The notes beneath the pieces were generated by a model, which had not been told where the DNA came from, ran no database searches, and saw only the letters and a list, made by a program, of their open reading frames with translations. Made by a program: the position numbers and the translations under genes. 64,000 bases of DNA from Rosellinia necatrix (Eukaryota; Ascomycota; Sordariomycetes; Xylariales; Xylariaceae). Positions 34,296-45,816 of this stretch are shown one piece after another (the stretch's first letter is position 1; every line of letters begins with the position of its first letter). The stretch is from assembly GCA_021209875.1 (NCBI GenBank), contig JAGYVD010000007.1:3038001-3102000 (forward strand), given 5' to 3'.

Positions 34296-37267
34296 GATCA
34301 GAGGATAGCTTAGTTGGATGTGTGGACAAATACCCCTGGACGTCGTCATCATGGGGGTGGGGATTCGGGGTGGAGGGGCCAAGCGATCGCAGGTCGGATT
34401 TACACTACACAACCTAACAACTATACCTAGCCCTGGCTGCTACTATACGGGTGAAACGCCATGGAGATAAAGATTCTAGTTTCACTGTCGACTTGCAGTC
34501 ACGCCATAATCCAGGCGAATGGCCTATCCTATGTATAGCCACAGAGTGCAGTGCCAGGGACCTGTCGGTTGGGTTCCGACCACGAAAAGGCCTGTGCTTG
34601 GCGAATACACTTGACATACCTGCCTCGGAGCGCAGCAGCGTTAGTCACTCTCAATGCCTCGTGGCACTCGCCCTCGGGATGCCATCGCTCGGCTCGGGGC
34701 CGGGGCTCCATTCCGATTCCTTGCCAGGATACGCAACGGGACGGGACAGGCGCGTGGACAGGGCGCCAGTCGTGCACCCAAGGCTCTGTACGTACCAGAC
34801 TTACGACCACCTACTATGTACTATCTAGGCAAGGTGATCACAGTAGTGTATAGCGGTCGTCGGCTGAACATGCTATGATCCAGTATATCATCTTACGTTA
34901 GTAAACACAGCACTGAGCGACGAAATGGGTCAAATACCCGCCCTTGGCGGCCGGGGCTTCTGTCCTTACCTCACGGTACTGGTCGCCATGCTAGCTCATG
35001 GAAGCGTTACGAAGCACGGATGGGTGTATCGTAAGCAGACTGGATACTATAGTATGTATATACTATGTATGTATATATGTATGTAGTATCTGGTTTATAG
35101 CGGCCCTCTCTTGTATCGGAGGACACAAGGACCACACTAAACTACCCGACCCCGGGTACCTTATGTAGCGTATGCAGCGTATGTAGCGTATGTAGTGCCA
35201 CTCTGCTATATCATCAATGGTAGAGATTCCGGACCAGGCTCGGGCGGAAATCTTGGAATTGGGGCATTTGTCAGATACCAACGCTCTCTCGTGACACCAC
35301 CGACATTCTAAATTGGGATCCGTAAAGCGATGTCTTCGTATGCTATACTGAGATCATGTTGCCGTGAGCGCAGGTTCGGTCGGATGTGCCCTCAAAACCA
35401 ATTGATTATCCCTGCTACCCGGCAATTGGAAGGAGGCTTCTCGGCGGAACATGGCCCTCTCAGGTTAGTTAGTTCGTTGACTATTTTTTGCAGCTTGGCG
35501 CAGCGCTGCGAAGTGTAAGTCTGGAAGTGGGTAACACAAGTCTTTGGGGCTTGCCAGGGCCAGCGACGCTAGCAGGAGTAGGCATGTAATACCTAGGTAC
35601 TTAACCTAGGCTCACAAACTCGTAGCCAGGACTTCTCAGGTCGACCGACCTACCCATCCTCACTTACCGCACGCAGCAGCTAGGTACAGAGCTCAGGTAC
35701 GAACGTAGTTAGCTCTCCGTGAAAAGTAGGCACACCCTCGGCATATACCTTACCTAGTCGGTCTTCGCCCACCTGGACAAGTGGGCAAGTAAGTTCCTAG
35801 TTCCTCTTTCACCCCCCTTCCATAGACCTGCATGTACGACATGACAGTGTCAATCCTGGATATTGAATACATCCCGGAGAGGTTAAGAGGGAGGAGGCAC
35901 GTAGATACGCAGGTACGTAGGTAGCGAGCTACGTAGGTAGCGGACTACCTAGGTACCTAGGTAGGTATTTTAGGTATGTACCTAAAAGGGTACCTAGGTA
36001 AAGATCATGAGGCATGAAATACTTGAGCAGTAGGTAGGTCCCGAAGGCATTGTGTACCTGTTGTCAGAGCAGAAGGCATTGCCTCGTCAAGTTTGGGATA
36101 TATTGTTTACCATTCTACCATTCGCTCTGGAGAGGATGTAAAGCGACCTGCTAGGTACTTGTCTCAACTTATTACCCAAATAGGCAGCGTAGATGCCCGG
36201 GCAGGCAGGTAGCGTTGTACCTAGGTAAGGTATTACGACACCACCAGCCCTCGTCACAAGCTCTCACTGCCCAGAAAGCGAGCGACACACCCTAGCACGG
36301 CCCCTACGCACACTAGCGCGGCGTATACCTACCTAAGATAGGCTGCATAGTTATACCTGGATACCTTGTTTGTACAAACGACGGACTGCTGCTCCTCCTT
36401 ACCTAGCAGTGCTAACCCGGACAGACTACACCAACCCGGACCACCAACCCGGACTAACGACCAACTCACTTACTCACTTACTCACATCCACTACATACTT
36501 ACCTACCTACACCTACACCTACTCTACTTCCTCACACTACCTTTCCCGGTCCATCTCGTCCCGTACAGCAGCATGTAGATGCCAGGTAGACCTGGCCAGA
36601 TGCCTCTCCTCTCAATAGCATCAACAACCCATGGCAGGGCACCTTTCACCCTCTCCCACCCATTCCCGTCCCAATGCAATCCCGTCCATCCCTTCCCCCA
36701 TCCCCCATCATCCCCTGCGCCGCCGTCCGCTACACCGGGTGACAGCTGACCTGCATACAAGCGTATGGGTCCATGGATGTGCATCAGTCAGTCTCGGTAC
36801 GATGCTCTTTCGTCACTGCTGCCTTCTACCTGAGGCCCTGGTCGGGTCCTTCCTAGGCTGCAAGCCTATAAGGCTGCGATGGCTTCCTGGTGGTGGCCCG
36901 GGTTCTAAGCCCTTCGACTCATCTCATCATCGGTCATATGCTCTCTCGCTACAAGCCCTTTCCTTTCGTTTGGTCTGTTAGACAACAGCTTCTTAATATA
37001 ATTCTATTTCCTTGACACCACCTTTCGGCCTTGTTGCTGCCTTCTCCTGACTAATACAACACCTTCCGCCGCCTGGCCCTCGTCCGTCTATATCAACCAT
37101 ATAACGCCAATCTAAGTCGAGTCATTCGGCATCGTCACTTACCTATCCTCGCCTCTCCACGACACCATCTACCTAGCTGAGGTACTCAATCAACTCCAGT
37201 TACTCAACGCCAGTTACTACACATTCTTAACGTATCCCCTCACTCATCTACCTAAGTTCAGCCCACA

Positions 37268-37519
37268 ATGTGCTACCAAGTTGTCGAAGTGTACGCGGCT
37301 TGCCGCTGCCTCTACTACCAGCATGCCGTCGATAGATGTGCTGCATATGGCCGTCCCGGGCACGAGATCTCTAAACGAACAATCCCCGTCGGCTATGCCT
37401 GCGCCGTTCACACGCAACAATCGAGCAGCCACGGTACGTATGCTGCGAACCAAAGCTACTCAGACTCGGGCTATTATAGTAGCCGCTCAAGCCGTGACTC
37501 ATATCACCAGCGCCGGTGA
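37268..37519 (+). CDS. Small conserved Cys/His-rich fungal protein (MCYQV family)
   Basis: I do not know a function. The 83-residue frame has no intron and starts MCYQVVEVYAACRC; I recall this opening (MCYQV...C.C.YY.H..D.C..YG..GH) as a widespread, unnamed Pezizomycotina protein family. Seen: Cys at 2, 12, 14, 24 and 45 and His at 19, 32 and 48, concentrated in the first 50 residues, which could form one or two metal sites; this is inference. The tail from residue ~50 is Ser/Tyr/Arg-rich and probably disordered. There is no signal peptide or membrane segment. It stands alone between two large gene-free stretches and has a C/T-rich, probably long 5' leader, typical of a highly expressed or regulated fungal gene. 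The start is the first in-frame ATG and the conserved one. Confidence 0.72.
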   Translation: MCYQVVEVYAACRCLYYQHAVDRCAAYGRPGHEISKRTIPVGYACAVHTQQSSSHGTYAANQSYSDSGYYSSRSSRDSYHQRR

Positions 37520-39418
37520 AGAGTCTTGTCTTCGGTGATGGGCTGCCGCCTATGGCATGTTCCTCCATTGGCCGTTTTCGAGTTCAGGCACTGGATCTCG
37601 TACCTGTATTCGTTTCTACCTAGGCCAAGAACGTCCTCGCCATTACGCCAGCCGTCTCAGTTATCGGTGTTGCTTGTGGGCTATGATCGCGTTATGTCGT
37701 CCTCAGCTCCTCCTGTCCTTGGTTGAGGCAAAACCACGGCATATCTTGGGTTAGCCTGCCATCAAACTGGCTTGAATACTGAGGGATACTACCACACAAC
37801 GACGGAAGCACACGTTATCGGAGACACAGACGAAGAGATGACCTACTCAGACAAAAGTTAACTTCCTGCTCCTTCACAACCAATCCCCGGAACCTTCAAT
37901 ACCCAATTATTAACATCTCTGACCTCACGACACATGATTACGATTTCATCTGAGACGTCTTCAAAAACACGACACACACCTTCATCCCGGTCTTTCCCGC
38001 TTCCCCGACATTGGAATTTATCAGCCTAGATATGGCTTTAGCGACGCGCTATGGATTTCCCACACAAAGCCATGACAATTTATAAAATATTTGGTGCCAG
38101 GTACCCCCCCATCGATAACACACACCAGATATGGCACTACGATTTGAACGGCCTCATCACGAAGAGGCTCCTGGAATCGGGCATGGCTCCACTAAACGGC
38201 TTTTTTTTTTTTTGAGGATCACGGATTTATGGGTCACGCATTGAATGGGGAATATAGATAGATATACCAGGCGTTTCATTGGACTGGGCACGGTTTCCTG
38301 GATTTCTGTTTACGTGGATGGAATGTCCGGTTACAATTTCTTCTTCTCCTCCTCTCTTTGTTTCTGTTAGCAGTTTTCCTTTTCCTCGGACTTTGCTTTC
38401 ATTTCCTTATTGATGTCGATAAATTTCCTTTAGCACTTCGGCTGTGGCGTCCTGTTCAGTTCAATATTGTTCACTGCAGGCCAGCCGATTTGTGTAACAA
38501 CACGACCGCGTTGCTCGGGTAGCAACAATATGTATTCTTACCTTCGTCGACCGAAGTATTAACTAGACTGGGCTCGGAGGAAATGGCACTGGACACGGGA
38601 GATAGGGTGGGAACTGGATTCCTTGTCTCCGTCGCGAACGGTCGATTCGGTATTCATACAGTTGCCTGGCGCAACTAGAGCATCCTAGTGGTGTGAGCCG
38701 CATCCGCTTCCCTCCGTCTTCCACGGCCCCGATCCGTGAAGCAACCCACTCCTCGTCCGGCTACGGGGGACAAAATCGCTACATTCAGCATCTAGACCGG
38801 TGGTCTCTCAGCGGGACAAATAGGGAAGGAACACAATCGATTTCAGGGATGGATAGACCAATTGTTTTCCAAGCCGCATATATATTAATAAATCTGTACG
38901 CTTGGTTATAACCTCCAGTCGCTGCGCCATTTTGTTCTGTGCCTCTTGATTTGCTCGATCGTTATCGGCAATTGCTGGTAGCATGGCACTGCCGGAAAGC
39001 CCACGCGACAGTTGGTGTATGACATATCCGGCCGTCGGGGGCTGTGTGGCCGCCCATATAATCCGCCGTTATTTCCCTCGGATTTCATCTGGCGTAGCAA
39101 TACGCGAAATTCACGGCGACCACAGGCCTCAGGAGAGGTCTGATGATGAAAGTTAAGACGGTAAGGCTTGCCTTGGGATTGCGGATAGCGGTGCGTATCA
39201 CGTATCACCCTACAATGCACTGCAACCCGAATGCCGGGGGTGGCACCCAGATGGGGTGGGTAGGTAAGTATAGACACGTGCCATTTTGGCCGGGGGGCCG
39301 GGATAACCACAATAACCCTGAACCCATTTAACCCGTTTCGAAACAACTCGATTCTACACCGTTCTCCTCTGACACAACTTCGTACGACGCCGGATGGGAG
39401 TTGAAGCGGCCCACGAAC

Positions 39419-39463
39419 CAGTGCTGCCGGTGCTATCAGTGCTACCAGTGCTACCAGTGCTAC
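39419..39463. repeat. 9-bp minisatellite, CAGTGCTAC
   Basis: Five 9-base units; the last three are identical, the first two vary at one to three positions. On the minus strand it encodes a repeated LVA peptide that mimics a signal peptide in a TTG-started open frame. Confidence 0.88.
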
Positions 39464-42269
39464 CAGCAGGTTCAATCTGTTCTACGTCGCTGATTACGCC
39501 GCCGCGTCGACTCATTCATAGCACACCACCCGAGTGGCCCGTAATGGAGGGTCGTTTTGTACCTTGCAGCTCATCAGTCAGCTACCCGGTGAGCGGCGGA
39601 GAGCGGTTCGGGTATGGCAGTACATGCGAAAGGACCAGCTATTTCAAGCCGTGAATATGACGTAGGTTGGTGTCGGGGGGTCAACTATCCGCCTCGCTGC
39701 CTGGCACTTAATACAACCCGCTATAACTTGTTAGTTACCAACATGTCCATGTCCATGTCCCCCCTCCCCCCTCCTCCCCCCTCCCTCTCTCCTCCCCCCT
39801 AGCCAGTCATTCCAATGCCACCTACTAAGTAGGTAGTTAGTTGGTTAGCTAGTTAGTTAGTTGCTCTACATCGGCCGTCTAATCTATCACAAGTATCCGG
39901 CCAGCTGAGCTGAGTCGAGGGAGGCCTGTGATGTCCGTCTGCACCTCATCACACCTGAGTTCCTCACCGACACCAAGCCTGAAGTGAAGACACGGGCACT
40001 CTGGTCGCTCCCCTCGTCTCCAAGTGACTAATTCGGTAGGTGGCTTACATTTTTGCTGTGTGTCAGATGCGCTAAGATCTAGATTGAGGCCGCCATCCGT
40101 CACTCCACCCTCTGGCTGTAGGTCTATTATACAGGGGGGAACCTAGCTGTAGAACCGTGATATGCAGTAGAGAAGGAAGGAAGGAAAGAAAAAAAAACAA
40201 AAACAAAATGAAAAAGAAAAAGAAAAAGTGAGAGAAAGTCCCTGTCGGTAGCCCTTGACTATCTCTGCCCTTACCGTTCGTTCGCTCTGTTGTGAGGACA
40301 ATTGGCCTTGGCTAGGTACTTATGGCACACCCTAGCACCACGAACCAGTCTTGTAACAACCCGGTAACCAGACAGGTGGGATTTGGGGGCTGTTTGCAGC
40401 TGGACAGGGGCACGAGGAAGAACCCTGGTTATTTATCCATGGTATCCTCATAGTAGATAGAGGCTCCCTCAATTCTCACTCCCTTAGTCGGCACAAGGAG
40501 CATGGATGATGGTATTAACTCGGATATTACAATTGGAGACCTACTCAACAACGAACAACGTGCTACTAAAAATTCCAAGTAGATGATACCCTGGTCATTG
40601 CATGGCCATATGGGAGGGCTAGATGACCAATTTGATGGTCTTCAGCTATGATGATCTTGGTCTTCTTTCGGTGTTAAATTTATGCCAAGCAACCATGTGG
40701 ATCTCAGCCAGATGGGATCGAATCCTACTCTACATACTCCAAGTGCCCGGAGTAAGAAATAACTCGCTGATGTTTAGTCGTTCGGATATTATCATGCACG
40801 GGTAGCTAAAGAAGTAAGAAGTACCGACTTACACTGCACGATCACAAGGCAGAATTTGGCACAGAAGGAGATGAACCACTTGAAATGGCGAATTAGCTAG
40901 CTAACTAACCCGGATAGCGCTGGGTCCCTCCCACCGCAAATGTACACATACAGTAGCTATACATAACTAGTTGTAAAAATAAATAAATATAAAAACGCGA
41001 GAAACAGTCCGCCACGCCAGCTAGTTACTTGCCGAGACCAAAATAAGTAACACGGGGCGATGATAAATTTTAGTATCATGATGCTACGCAAGACATAACG
41101 GGTTTTATGACATCTGCAAGGGATGCCTCTGCTAGACAGCCTATGCTAGACAGCCTACAATACCTACCTACACCACTCCTCCCTGAAGAGGTACTTTGTG
41201 TATGTGGATTAGTCTAGTCGAACTTCGATGCTGGAGGGGCGGGTTCACCCTTCGATCATCTCAACCTTTCGTTCTATTAATAGTACAAAACAAGTTGTGC
41301 ACGAATCTTCTACCATCCTACTTTTCGTATCGAGCTCTTTGCAGAGAGCGATATTTTGTCTGCCTAGAAATCTCATGTATGTACGTTATGATATTTTTGG
41401 GGGGTTTTATTTTTTTTCCCTCTCGTTTTTCTTCCGATCGGCCAATAGGTTTAGTCTAGGCCGTGCAGTAGAATAATCGGGGGACCATGCGGACGTTTGA
41501 TGGCTACCGGGGGATGGCGATCCGTCGTTCGTGAGATGCACGTGCGCGGAGTCAATGCCTCGCGGGAGATGGTCGCCTGCATAGCCGAGCGCTTAATGGT
41601 CCGCTCGGTTGGGTCGCGAAGAGGTTAACAGGGACAGCGGACAAGGTCGGAGGCAGGGTGGTGATACGAATAGGATCTGCGGCGGAGTGACGACGAAGCT
41701 GTGTCGATCACTGGCACTAGCCCTCCTGTAAAGGCCAAGCTGTCAAGCAGCTGGGATGGCACCTACGAAAACTAATCTCTCCTCCCTCGTTACGCTGACC
41801 CTATCACAGGCGAGGCTGGCTCCCCCGGCCTACCGTCTTAGTCGTATTCCATTCAGGCCAGTATAGCCGTGGCTTGGCTGACAATCGACACTCGGCCCTT
41901 TTGGGGAAGGGGAGGGGGGGCCAGGACGACACGATTTGGCTGAGCATGGTGAATGGGCTTTTTTTTTTCAACTCTATCATTAGACAAAACTCAGACGATG
42001 ATATCCCGTTAGCCGTAGGACGGGCGGCGTGACTATTTTTAGGCCAGATCAACGAATGCGAAACGGAATGGAGTACACGATATATAGGCCATAACAAGAA
42101 CCGAGTAGACGTCACCACCCGCAGTGTTACCTTCGATGAAGTAACCTCGCGCTGACTGAGGCTTGACTTCCTCTGCCCTACGCTTCTCCCACCTGCAGAT
42201 ACGACCGTGATGAAGAGTTCAGGATTTGGCTACGTAACACGCTAACTTAGTCTAATGAAGTAACTAATC

Positions 42270-42460
42270 GCTCATAAGAAGAGAGAAAGGATGCCGGCTT
42301 GGTAGTAGAGTCTCTGCTCCCAAGCAGTCAACGGACTGCTACGAGCTCTATATTTATTCGTAGGACCCCGCCGCAGGGGCACAGAGGAATTCGAACTGGC
42401 GAAGCAGCCACCGACCCCGTAAGAGCTGGTTGCATTCACGCTCGGACAACCCAATTATGA
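42270..42460 (-). mobile_element. Possible tRNA-derived SINE remnant or degenerate tRNA-like gene
   Basis: On the minus strand, near 42450-42438, the word GTTGTCCGAGCG resembles the A box of a Ser/Leu-type tRNA (TGTCCGAGYGG). About 40 bases further, near 42398-42385, AGTTCGAATTCC matches the B box (GGTTCGANTCC) except one base. The spacing suits an internal pol III promoter of a long-variable-arm tRNA. The T-stem flanks do not pair, so it is not an intact tRNA. The ~100 bases downstream have strong short hairpins, such as the GACTGCTTGGGAGCAG area. No poly-A tail or target duplication is evident. Confidence 0.35.
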
Positions 42461-43514
42461 ACTCCTCCGAGGTAGGTAAGCATCGAGCACGGAACGGATC
42501 TCGGGACGTCATAGAGTCATACATACTCGGTTCTTTCCCGTCAGCGGATTTTCGGCACGTGGCCGGGTAGAATAGACAAAGATTTACTTAAAATCCTTCT
42601 CTAGATAACCGAGATTGCGTTGTCATTTTTTTTTTTCATTTTTTTTTTTTGCGGGCAGTTTCCTTATTCTCATGTAGGTAAATCCTTTACGAAACAACAG
42701 CAAGAGACGCAACTCTAGCTTCAGTATTCTCTGGCATTTGTCGTTTATAGTGTAGCACCGATTAAAGAGTAAACCTTTCTTTTTTTCGTTCACCGAGGAG
42801 GCGTTTTTCATCCGATCATGATGCTGCTATTAAAAGCAAATAAGTTTCAACAAGTTTGTTATATGGCTGGGCACGTGTCTGCGCCATTCTCGGGTGAAGG
42901 CTTAGGCAAGGCAGGGCAAGGCCAATAAAGCAGTCGCACGGTTAACTAGTGACTAAAGTTAGGGAAAACGAAAAATTCAAGAATTCAAGATATGATTTCA
43001 GGGTTGAAAGTCGCGTTAGGTCAACCCTGTACGTAACTCGCCTTTGTACTCACTCTTATACTACGGACACGACAAGTGACCAATCGGGGCACATTGGCCC
43101 GGAGGCCAAGCTGCTCCTACGTGCATGTGGTCCTGTGTGCTAGCACACGTCAACCAGGTCTCAATTAGTAGCATGCATGCGCTAGTATTTATATTTTAGC
43201 GAATAGCTGTAGACCATTCATGTTTTGTGCATACGGGATGGAGGCTCGCGGGGTCGATGGCACGTCGCTGAGAGGGGTAAAGACATCCAGCGCGGGAAAC
43301 ATCAAGCCGAATAGGAGGTGGGCAGAAGCGGTCGACGATGCAAGCAATTGTGATCTATTTGTAAGAACCAACACCCCCTTCGGTATCGTAAAGTTCCCAT
43401 GCGCCAGGTATATAACACAATAAAACAGACCAAACCGCCCAATTCCACTTGTAAACCCGGCTCCTGTCTTGTAAAAGATACGACCTCCGGTGTCCCCTGA
43501 ACGTTACGAGTAAG

Positions 43515-45055
43515 ATGGCGTCCACAGAAGGACAAACATGGCTGGAAAAGCTAGAGGAACTGCGTACGTGACTATCTTGACGACAAAAGGGAGAGGAGAG
43601 GGACGGGGAGAGGAGGGGGAGGGGATAGAGACATCAACTTTCATCGTTCAACATCGCTAACGTTGTTTTCTATAGTGCAAGTGGACGTGGATTGGATGGA
43701 GCCCGAGTACGTCAAGAACATGTCGATCAAGCCCCATGACCAGACGAGCAACCAGCTCCTGGTGAACATCGAACTGCACCGCGACAGCAACGCCGACCTT
43801 CTCCAGCAGACGGCGAGGGAGCTCAAGGACGAGGGCTGGTTGGCGGTTTACACCAGAGCAGTTGGTCCCCCCCCCCCAGACGCCGGGAGCGTGTGTGCCA
43901 GAGAGGGCCCCCTTTGAACTGACACCTTACTTACCTATATGTATATATATATATAGTCTGTCCTGATGTGCAAGAAGAACATCGACAGCATCAGCGGCCG
44001 CGTGTTGCTCCAGACGCTCCCGACGAAAGCGTACGACACCCAGGCGACGGTCGACCACGCGCGCCTGTACGACAAGGAGTTCGCGCGGGCGGGCATAGGA
44101 CGGGACCGCTACTGCATCAAGATCCCCGCCACGGGCCCGGCGCTCAACGCGGCCAAGATCCTCTCGGCGGAAGGCATCGCGACGCTGGGGACGGCCGTGT
44201 TCGGGCTCCCGCAGGCCATCGCGTGCAGCCAGGCGGGCTGTCTATACATAAGCCCATACTATAACGGTATTGGCCCCCTCCCTTTGCCCCTCTCTCTCTC
44301 TTTCGGGTCGAATGATACGTATCAATGCTTTCTCAACTGTCGGCTGACGTGGGGAGGGGGAGCGGGAGCGGAACAGAGAACCGCGCCCACACGGACATCT
44401 CGGTCTGGCCGGACGTCCAAGACCCGGCAAAGGAGCACCCAAACAGCCCACGGATGATCCAGATCGTCGAGGCGTACAGGCGCCTGTATAAGGAGACGGG
44501 CAAGGAGCAGCCATTCGTGAAGCTGGCGAGGTAAGCCAAGCGCTTTAAGCCCTGCGGATACACACACACACACACGCACGCACACAACCAAAGCGGGAGC
44601 TAGCTAACAAGCACCTCCCTTGTAGTTTCCTGAGCGCGAAAGAAGTCCTAGCCGCGGCGGAGATGGGCTGCCAGTCGGTGACGGTGCCGTACAAGGTGCT
44701 GGACCAGCTCGCGGCGCTGGCGTGGGACCCGGCGCGGCAGCCGGCGGGCGCGGGCGTGCCGAGGCCGTCGCACCCGTACAGGGACGCGCCGCCGACGCCG
44801 GCGCGGCTCGCGGGCCTGTCGGCGACCGACCCGCTGGTCCCCGGCGGCGGCGGCGGCGGCGGCGGCGTGCTAGCGACGGCGAGCGCGGACGTCGATTACC
44901 TCGCGGCGGGCGGGGCGGCGCTGGACGACGCCATCGCGTCCGACCCCGTCGCCGCCGGCCGGCTCGCGGACGCGCTGCGCATCTTCGTCGGCGACGACGA
45001 GCGCGGCGAGACGAGCAGCCGCAAGAGGTGCGAGGAGGCCATGGCGCGGGTCTGA
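43515..45055 (+). CDS. Transaldolase-family enzyme (five exons)
   Basis: Class I aldolase of the pentose phosphate pathway family, cytosolic; transfers a dihydroxyacetone unit through a Schiff base. Seen: exons 43515-43563, 43676-43860, 43957-44266, 44377-44530 and 44626-45055, all joining in frame to 375 residues. Donors are GTACGT, GTTGGT, GTATTG and GTAAGC; acceptors TAG, TAG, CAG, TAG. Motifs: VDWMEPEYVKNM, SVLMCKKNIDSISGRVLLQT, the catalytic CIKIPATGP with Lys133, TLGTAVFGLPQAIACSQAG, YISPYYNE restored across intron 3, WPDVQDPA, and SAKEVLAAAEMGCQSVTVP. Odd: the C-terminal ~110 residues contain an eight-glycine tract (about 44838-44866) and are extremely GC-rich. Intron 2 has a TA microsatellite at its acceptor. 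It is longer than the ~320-residue housekeeping transaldolase, so probably a paralogue; donor GTTGGT is weak but forced by frame. Confidence 0.87.
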
Positions 45056-45816
45056 CGCTGGCTGGATTGAACTGAAATGATGACGGATGAAGGAGGGAGG
45101 CAAAAAAAATAATAATAATAAATAAATAAAAATCGAGTAACCGGTGGAGGGTAACGAGTGAGGAGCATGCGGTACAAAGGAACGAAACACTGTATCCGGG
45201 TAAGACGGCAAAGGGGGAGGGACGAATGGGGGATAAGATGGGATGGGATGGGATGGGATGGGATGGGTTGCCAGTTGGATGCGAGGTTGTCTTCCTCTTT
45301 TTCTCTTTCTCCCCCCCCTCTCTCTCTCTCTCTCTCTTGCTTGCTTTCCCCCTTTCCGTATGTATGTATATTTATATAAACGCCGGCGCTCTCCCGCCCA
45401 TGTCAATAAAAGAGAGGGAAAGGTTACGAAAAAAAAAGACGAAAACACAGAATAAACACTTGACCTAAACCTAGCCCTTCTTTAATCTGAGAAACCGAAT
45501 TATATTGGGTGTGTGCGTCTTCCCCCTCCTTCCCCCCCCCCTTTCCCACCGTCCCCCTCCCCCCCTATTTTAGCTTTGTGAATTCTTAGCTTGTGTGAAT
45601 CGGTACAAGACGAGCCTCGAAGAAAATCTCTTTGTGTGTATAAAAAAAAAATAGAAATAAAAAATAAAAAGTATAAAAAAAAAAAAAAAAACCGAGCCAA
45701 ACGAATAGGATTAGTTCGGTCTTCGGCTCTGAAAGTTCTCTCTCTCTCTCTCTCTCTCTATTTCTCCTCTCCTCTCTCCCCCTTCATCCCCTTTGCGCCC
45801 TGCAACACAGCGCCTC
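45056..45816. other. Convergent 3' region, microsatellite-rich
   Basis: Lies between the 3' ends of the transaldolase (+) and the bHLH gene (-). It holds a GGGAT pentamer array at about 45238-45265, a CT run near 45319-45337, C-rich tracts, A/T homopolymers near 45670-45690 and a second CT run near 45737-45760. No gene is seen. Confidence 0.6.
45239..45265. repeat. GGGAT pentamer array
   Basis: Five tandem copies of a TGGGA/GGGAT pentamer. It resembles G-rich telomeric or G-quadruplex sequence but is not the usual fungal TTAGGG. Confidence 0.85.

Larger units (their letters stand above)
26817..37267. other. 10.4 kb gene-free region
   Basis: No gene could be supported on either strand. All frames are short, overlap in several phases and lack motifs. 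It contains homopolymers (T run at about 27001-27015, A runs near 28252 and 29266), a TTTA run near 29062-29088, GT/GTGC microsatellites near 29363-29395 and 29583-29622, several minisatellites listed separately, and dense TACCTAGGTA-type words at 33270-33520 and 35580-36330. The last ~900 bases are C/T-rich and likely form the promoter and leader of the small gene at 37268. Confidence 0.55.
37520..43514. other. 6 kb gene-poor region
   Basis: No protein gene supported. The first ~300 bases are probably 3' untranslated region of the small Cys/His gene. There are T and A homopolymers (38199-38213, 42626-42650), A-rich purine tracts (40170-40230), a TAGT run (about 39826-39862), a 9-bp minisatellite (39419-39463) and a possible tRNA-derived element (42270-42460), both listed separately. 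Confidence 0.5.

Noticed and set aside
38906..39475. 189-codon minus frame with an LVALVALVA leader resembling a signal peptide
   Set aside because: It starts on TTG, the hydrophobic repeat is the translation of the 9-bp minisatellite, and the remainder has no motif or intron structure.
40705..40730. GGGATCGAATCC as a tRNA T-arm
   Set aside because: No A box, anticodon stem or acceptor pairing could be found upstream or downstream.
45239..45265. GGGAT array as an interstitial telomere
   Set aside because: The unit is not TTAGGG and the array is only five pentamers among other microsatellites.
44870..45448. 192-codon minus frame over the transaldolase 3' end
   Set aside because: Antisense shadow of the GC-rich transaldolase exon 5 plus translated microsatellites.
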